Shown: positions 60,461-64,000 of the stretch, piece after piece
Layout of the letters: the number at the start of each line of letters is the position of its first letter
Numbering within the stretch: position 1 is the stretch's first letter
Source: BOG-908 sp963692875
GTDB taxonomy: Bacteria; Pseudomonadota; Alphaproteobacteria; Acetobacterales; Acetobacteraceae
Direction: 5' to 3'
Length of the DNA stretch: 64,000 nucleotides
Assembly (NCBI GenBank): GCA_965198755.1
Contig: OZ240673.1
Span: 4,402,001-4,466,000 of the forward strand
Program-made: the position numbers and the translations under genes
Notes under the pieces: model-generated
Told to the model about the DNA's origin: nothing
Database searches by the model: none
Seen by the model: only the letters and a program-made list of their open reading frames with translations

Positions 60461-60595
60461 GAAGGCTTCTTTTTTGAAAAAAAGAAACAAAAAACTTTTG
60501 GTCCCTCGGGTGTCGGAAGTTGAGACGACTTGTTTCACCTTGCGCCAGGGAACAAAAGTTTTTTGCTTCTTTTTTTCAAAAAAGAAGGCCTTGCT
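60461..60595. repeat. Two-armed repeat overlapping the 5' end of the acylase gene
   Basis: The left arm is the GCTTC type with one loop mismatch (GAAAC). The centre is unusual (GTTGAGACGACTTGTTTC) and lacks the GCTGTCGCG motif. The right arm is the GCTTC type and is read in the acylase frame. Confidence 0.88.
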
Positions 60596-62726
60596 TTTTC
60601 TTGTCTTGGCAGCCGCCTCACCCCCCCAGGCAGTGATCACCCGAGACAACTGGGGCATCGCCCACATCCACGGCTACACCGACGCGCAGGCCGTCTTCGG
60701 CATGGTCTACGCGCAGGCCGAGGACGACTTCAACCGCATCGAGACCAACTACCTGGTGGCCTTGGGCCGCCTCAGCGAGGCGGAGGGCGAGCGCGCCCTG
60801 GCCGAGGATTTGCGTGCACGCCTCTACGTGGACCCGGCCGACCTGCAGGCGCGCTACGCCCGTAGCCCGGACTGGCTGCGTGCGCTGATGGATGCGTGGG
60901 CAGACGGGCTGAACACGTTTCTCGCCACGCATCCGAACGTCAAGCCGCGCGTGCTGAAACATTTCGAGCCTTGGATGGCGCTGGCGTTTTCCGAAGGCAG
61001 CATCGGCGGCGACATCGAGCGGATCGAATTGCCGGAGCTCGCCAGCTTCTACGGGCTGCCGACCTACGCGGCGTTGGACGACCGGTATGCGCCCGCCGGC
61101 GAGCCCACCGGGTCCAACGGCATCGCCATCGCACCCGGCAAGATGCGCGATCACCACGCGCTGCTGCTGATCAACCCGCACACGTCGTTCTATTTCCGCG
61201 CCGAGCTGCAGATGACCAGCGACGAGGGGCTGAACGCATACGGTGCAGCGACCTGGGGGCAGTTCTTCATCTACCAGGGCTTTAACGAGCGTGTCGGCTG
61301 GATGCACACGTCCAGCACGGCCGACGCGGTGGACTCGTTCCTCGAGGACGTCACGCACAAGGACGGCCACCTGGTGTATCGCTACGGTAGCGAGATGCGG
61401 CCGGTGCAGGCCTCGCAGGTGTCGCTGTCCTACCGCTTGCCAGGTGGCGGCCAGGGTTTGAGGACCGTCACGATCTACAAGACGCATCACGGCCCGATCG
61501 TTGGCAAGATGGCGGACGGGCGCTGGGTCGCCGAGGCGATGATGTTCCGCCCTGTCGAGGCGCTGGAGCAGTCGTACCTGCTGACAAAAGCGCACGACTA
61601 TGACGGCTACATGAAGGTGATGCAGCTGCAGGCCAACACGTCGAACAACACGGTGTACGCCGACGCAGACGGCACAATCGCCTATTTGCACCCGCAATTC
61701 GTGCCCAACCGCGATGACCGCTTCGACTACACGCAACCGGTGGACGGTGCGGATCCACACACCGACTGGCACGGCCTGACCGAGCTTGCCAAGCTGCCGC
61801 AGGTGCACAACCCATCCTCCGGGTGGATACAGAATACCAACGACTGGCCGTATAGCGCCGCCGGTCCGGACAGTCCGCGGCGCGCCGACTACCCGCGCAC
61901 GATGGACACTGTCGGCGAGAACATGCGCGGCCTGCACGCGCAAATGCTGCTCGCGGGACACAGCGGCTTCACGTTGGAAGGGCTGGTCGCCGCCGCGTTC
62001 GATCAGCGCCAGCCCGGCTTCGACCTGCTGATCCCGCGCCTGCTCGCCGCCTACGACAAGGCAACACCCGGCGATCCGCAGAAAACCAGACTAGCCGAGC
62101 AGATCAAGACACTTCGGCAGTGGGACCGTCGCTGGTCGGCCGACTCGGTGCCCACCACGCTGGCCGTGCTGTGGGGCGAGGCGCTGTGGCGCGGCGCCGG
62201 CGTGCCCGCACATGGCGGCAGCTTCGCCGACTACCACGCGGTGCTGGCACACGCCACGCCGGCGCAGATGCTCGAGGCGCTCGCTACCGCGTCCGACCAG
62301 CTCAGCCAGCAGTGGGGCACCTGGCGCGTGCGCTGGGGCGACATCAACCGATGTCAGCGCCGCACCGACGACATCGTGCAGACCTACGACGACGCGGCGG
62401 CCAGCCTGCCGGTGGGGTTCACCTCCGGGCAGTGGGGCTCGCTCGCGTCGATCGCCGGCCGCCAGCACCCGGAGCTGAAGAAACGCTACGGCGAGAGCGG
62501 CAACAGCTTCGTTGCCGCGGTGGAGTTCGGCCCGCACGTGCGCGCGGTCGCGGTGACCGCGGGCGGAGAGAGCGGGGACTCGGCGTCAGTGCATTTCGAC
62601 GACCAGGCGGCGCGGTATGCATCGGGGCAGTTGCGGGAGGTGTATTTTTATCCTGCGCAGATCGAGGGACATGTCGCGCGGCGATACGGCGTTGGGAATA
62701 GCACTTCCCGCGTGCTGAAGCCTTGA
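60474..62726 (+). CDS. Penicillin acylase-family (Ntn) hydrolase
   Basis: This family makes one precursor that cuts itself into alpha and beta chains and hydrolyses amides such as beta-lactams or acyl-homoserine lactones. The alpha part begins VITRDNWGIAHIHGYTDAQA. The beta-chain nucleophile Ser is in TGSNGIAIAPGKM (codon 61113), followed by NPHTSFYFRAEL. Later come GWIQNTNDWPYSAAGP and GESGNSFVAAVEFG. The frame is open through the whole preceding repeat, and KKKALLFLVLAAASPPQA gives a signal peptide whose Lys-rich start is repeat sequence. TTG 60474 is a tentative start. Confidence 0.85.
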   Translation: MKKRNKKLLVPRVSEVETTCFTLRQGTKVFCFFFSKKKALLFLVLAAASPPQAVITRDNWGIAHIHGYTDAQAVFGMVYAQAEDDFNRIETNYLVALGRLSEAEGERALAEDLRARLYVDPADLQARYARSPDWLRALMDAWADGLNTFLATHPNVKPRVLKHFEPWMALAFSEGSIGGDIERIELPELASFYGLPTYAALDDRYAPAGEPTGSNGIAIAPGKMRDHHALLLINPHTSFYFRAELQMTSDEGLNAYGAATWGQFFIYQGFNERVGWMHTSSTADAVDSFLEDVTHKDGHLVYRYGSEMRPVQASQVSLSYRLPGGGQGLRTVTIYKTHHGPIVGKMADGRWVAEAMMFRPVEALEQSYLLTKAHDYDGYMKVMQLQANTSNNTVYADADGTIAYLHPQFVPNRDDRFDYTQPVDGADPHTDWHGLTELAKLPQVHNPSSGWIQNTNDWPYSAAGPDSPRRADYPRTMDTVGENMRGLHAQMLLAGHSGFTLEGLVAAAFDQRQPGFDLLIPRLLAAYDKATPGDPQKTRLAEQIKTLRQWDRRWSADSVPTTLAVLWGEALWRGAGVPAHGGSFADYHAVLAHATPAQMLEALATASDQLSQQWGTWRVRWGDINRCQRRTDDIVQTYDDAAASLPVGFTSGQWGSLASIAGRQHPELKKRYGESGNSFVAAVEFGPHVRAVAVTAGGESGDSASVHFDDQAARYASGQLREVYFYPAQIEGHVARRYGVGNSTSRVLKP

Positions 62727-62735
62727 CCCGAAACA

Positions 62736-62813
62736 GGCAAGGCAAGCAGTTCTTTTTTGAAAAAAAGAACCAAAAAACTTTTGTTCCTTTGGGTACGTGC
62801 TGAGGGGGATTTC
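62736..62813 (+). repeat. Left half of a repeat
   Basis: Left arm of GTTC type plus centre GGGTACGTGCTGAGGGGG, ending abruptly at CACGTGAGC. Confidence 0.88.
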
Positions 62814-63018
62814 ACGTGAGCAAAACACAGGAACTGTTTACGCTTCGAAGCCACAACTTCTGTTTTCGATGCGAGACCAAATCGTTTATGAGTTTGATTA
62901 GATGTGACTGTGGCGAACTAAATCAGCGATAGATAGAGTCAAGCTATCACAGCAAGCCAACCGATTATTTCTCGACTACCAAGAAGTTCTTGTTCGTCAA
63001 CGCGCGCGTTCCAGACTT
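62814..63018. other. Gene-free stretch, AT-richer than the rest
   Basis: No coding sequence, RNA gene or repeat was recognised. The base composition is nearer 45 per cent GC by eye than the surrounding DNA, with TGAGTTTGATTAGATG and AAATCAGCGATAGATAG. It may be a remnant of foreign or decayed sequence between two half repeats. Confidence 0.5.
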
Positions 63019-63076
63019 TTCGCGACAGCAGATACAAAATTTTTTGCTGTTTTTTCAAAAAAGCAGGCTTGCTTTC
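63019..63076 (-). repeat. Right half of a repeat with changed hairpin
   Basis: CGCGACAGCAGATAC, then ATTTTTTGCTG, a T-run and AAAAAAGCAGG: the GCTG...CAGC stem keeps pairing in place of GGTTC...GAACC. Confidence 0.82.
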
Positions 63077-63147
63077 TTCCTGAGCGGAGGCAAGGCCTGG
63101 GATCACTGGGATAATTCATACCGACCGGCCTGAAAGTCGACTGTTTC

Positions 63148-63283
63148 GAAGCAAGCAAGGCCTTCTTTTACAAACGAAGCAAAAAACTTTTGAGTCGGCT
63201 GTCGCGAACCTTTCCGGAGAGCGCGCGACAGCGGAGTCAAAAGTTTTTTGGTCCTTTTTTTCAAAAAAGGACTGCTTGCTTTC
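63148..63283. repeat. Two-armed repeat with GTCC/GGAC right stem
   Basis: The left hairpin is decayed (CTTCTTTTACAAACGAAGC). The centre has GGCTGTCGCGAACC and CGCGCGACAGCGG, which can pair. The right arm has GGTCC...GGACT. Confidence 0.88.
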
Positions 63284-63362
63284 TATGAGTCAGCATCAAC
63301 GCCAATTAGGAACATATCAGACAAGCACTCTTGGTTCTTCTCGGACAGCGCAACGCTTCAGC

Positions 63363-63420
63363 TCTTCGCCACAGCCGCCGCAAAAGCTTTTTGCTTCCTT
63401 TCCTCGAAAAAGAAGGCCTT
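63363..63420 (-). repeat. Right half of a repeat before the kinase gene end
   Basis: CTTCGCCACAGCCGC, CAAAAGCTTTTTGCTTC and a CCTCGAAAAAGAAGG hairpin. It lies 14 nt beyond the kinase stop codon. Confidence 0.82.
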
Positions 63421-63434
63421 GATTACTCTTGCCC

Positions 63435-64000
63435 TCACATCCCCAACCAGCCCCGCCACCAGCTCACCCGCTTTGTTTCCAGCATCCCATGTATCTCGCT
63501 TGCCGACGCAAGCCTCGCCTCCGGCGCCGGCGCCAGCAGCCGCGCCAACAGCCCGCGCATCGGCTCCTCCACCCCGCTCAGTGACGGCACCGTGCGACGT
63601 GCCGCCCGCGCGCTCTCCAGGTCGTTGCCCATCTCCAGCCGGTAGCCGCGCGTGGCCGCCGCCAGGATCAGGCCCAGGCTGTAGAGGTCCGAGCGTGCAT
63701 CCACCGCGGCCGGCCGGCCGGAGAGCTGCTCGGGCGAGGACCACGAGTACTTCCCGGCGAAGTCCAGGTTGCGGTGGGTGTCCCGCCCGGCGCCGACCAC
63801 CCGTGCGAGGCCGAAATCGATGATGGTGGCCGTGGCACAACTGTCTTCTGCCAGGATGATGTTGTCCGGCGAGATGTCCTGATGGACGATGCCGGTGGCG
63901 TGGATAGCGGACAGGCCGTCGGTCAGCCGGCGTGTCAGCGCCAGCAGTTCGGGCGCGGAGAGCTCGCTCTCGCGCAGGCGGCTGGCGAGCGTGCGGCCGC
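63435..64000 (-). CDS. Serine/threonine protein kinase, C-terminal part (cut by window edge)
   Basis: Only the last about 188 codons are present. The catalytic loop is GIVHQDISPDNIIL, with Gln where HRD kinases have Arg. The metal-binding DFG is in TIIDFGLARV. The activation segment ends in KYSWSSPEQLSGR (APE-like), and DARSDLYSLGLILAAATRG is the conserved subdomain IX. The protein ends soon after the kinase core (VSWWRGWLGM) without a sensor domain on this side. The N-terminal lobe lies outside the window. Confidence 0.85.
   Translation of the reverse strand, partial: GRTLASRLRESELSAPELLALTRRLTDGLSAIHATGIVHQDISPDNIILAEDSCATATIIDFGLARVVGAGRDTHRNLDFAGKYSWSSPEQLSGRPAAVDARSDLYSLGLILAAATRGYRLEMGNDLESARAARRTVPSLSGVEEPMRGLLARLLAPAPEARLASASEIHGMLETKRVSWWRGWLGM

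Noticed and set aside
4396..63420. Short reading frames built from repeat arms (KSFLVLFFKKE, KKRTKKLL, FFGSFFQKRTA and the like) as small membrane peptides.
   Set aside because: The same DNA gives such peptides in five frames and both orientations, with no consistent start or ribosome site. They follow from the hairpin sequence.
4396..63420. The repeats as a CRISPR array.
   Set aside because: Copies are dispersed, come in inverted pairs, lie next to stop codons and have no regular unique spacers or cas genes.
1..64000. tRNA, rRNA, riboswitch or prophage features.
   Set aside because: No cloverleaf, T-loop GGTTCGAATCC-type box in a tRNA context, riboswitch core or phage structural gene was recognised in reading the gaps.

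Overview
This window is GC-rich DNA from an alphaproteobacterium, most likely a member of the Acetobacteraceae or a close relative. The evidence is a SecB / Tim44-like adaptor / MltA gene neighbourhood, a NepR-like anti-sigma factor, HWE/HisKA_2 histidine kinases, a rhizobial-type asparaginase and an alphaproteobacterial OmpA-type domain. No tRNA, rRNA, CRISPR array or prophage was seen. The only transposable element recognised is one IS110/IS1111-type insertion sequence at 55.2-56.6 kb.

Layout. 0-9.9 kb: a four-gene MdtABC-type RND multidrug efflux operon with its outer-membrane factor. 10.2-18.5 kb: a membrane glycosyltransferase, secB, a histidine phosphatase, a Tim44-like adaptor, mltA and three minus-strand glycosyltransferases. 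18.9-29.5 kb: a tightly coupled exopolysaccharide operon containing a priming glycosyl-phosphotransferase, an AAA ATPase, a Wzz-type protein with a degenerate kinase domain, glycosyltransferases, UDP-galactopyranose mutase and a FemAB-like acyltransferase. 29.6-34.9 kb: a 54-codon NepR-like gene that is easily missed, opgC, a giant CheB-CheR-PAS-HWE kinase and its response regulator. 35-39.5 kb: mtnP, petB-petC without a Rieske gene, and hemF. 39.8-46.4 kb: a GAF/HWE kinase, a CorC-type protein, an exported RidA protein and a TonB receptor fused to an OmpA domain. 46.5-55.2 kb: a GNAT protein, a flavin amine oxidase with a partner cytochrome c, an MFS pump with gpt, csaA, an asparaginase, and hppD divergent from an Lrp/AsnC regulator. 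56.6-64 kb: secreted proteins of mostly unknown role, an amidohydrolase, a penicillin-acylase-family enzyme and the end of a Ser/Thr kinase gene.

The dominant unusual signal is one repeat family. About 20 two-armed copies (about 120-160 bp) and about a dozen single arms occupy almost every gap between transcription units. Each arm is an A/T-rich hairpin next to an A-tract or T-tract. The centre carries GCTGTCGCG and/or its complement, in some copies as a 15-bp perfect stem that would make a two-way terminator. Stem changes are compensated between the two sides, and five of six frames are open. The family is absent from the interior of the exopolysaccharide operon. Four genes for exported proteins (an efflux lipoprotein, MltA, a RidA protein and an acylase) have the arm inside their 5' coding region, so it supplies the Lys-rich start of the signal peptide. 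The IS110/IS1111 element sits inside an arm of this repeat and has a strongly structured non-coding end, as expected for a bridge-RNA-guided element.
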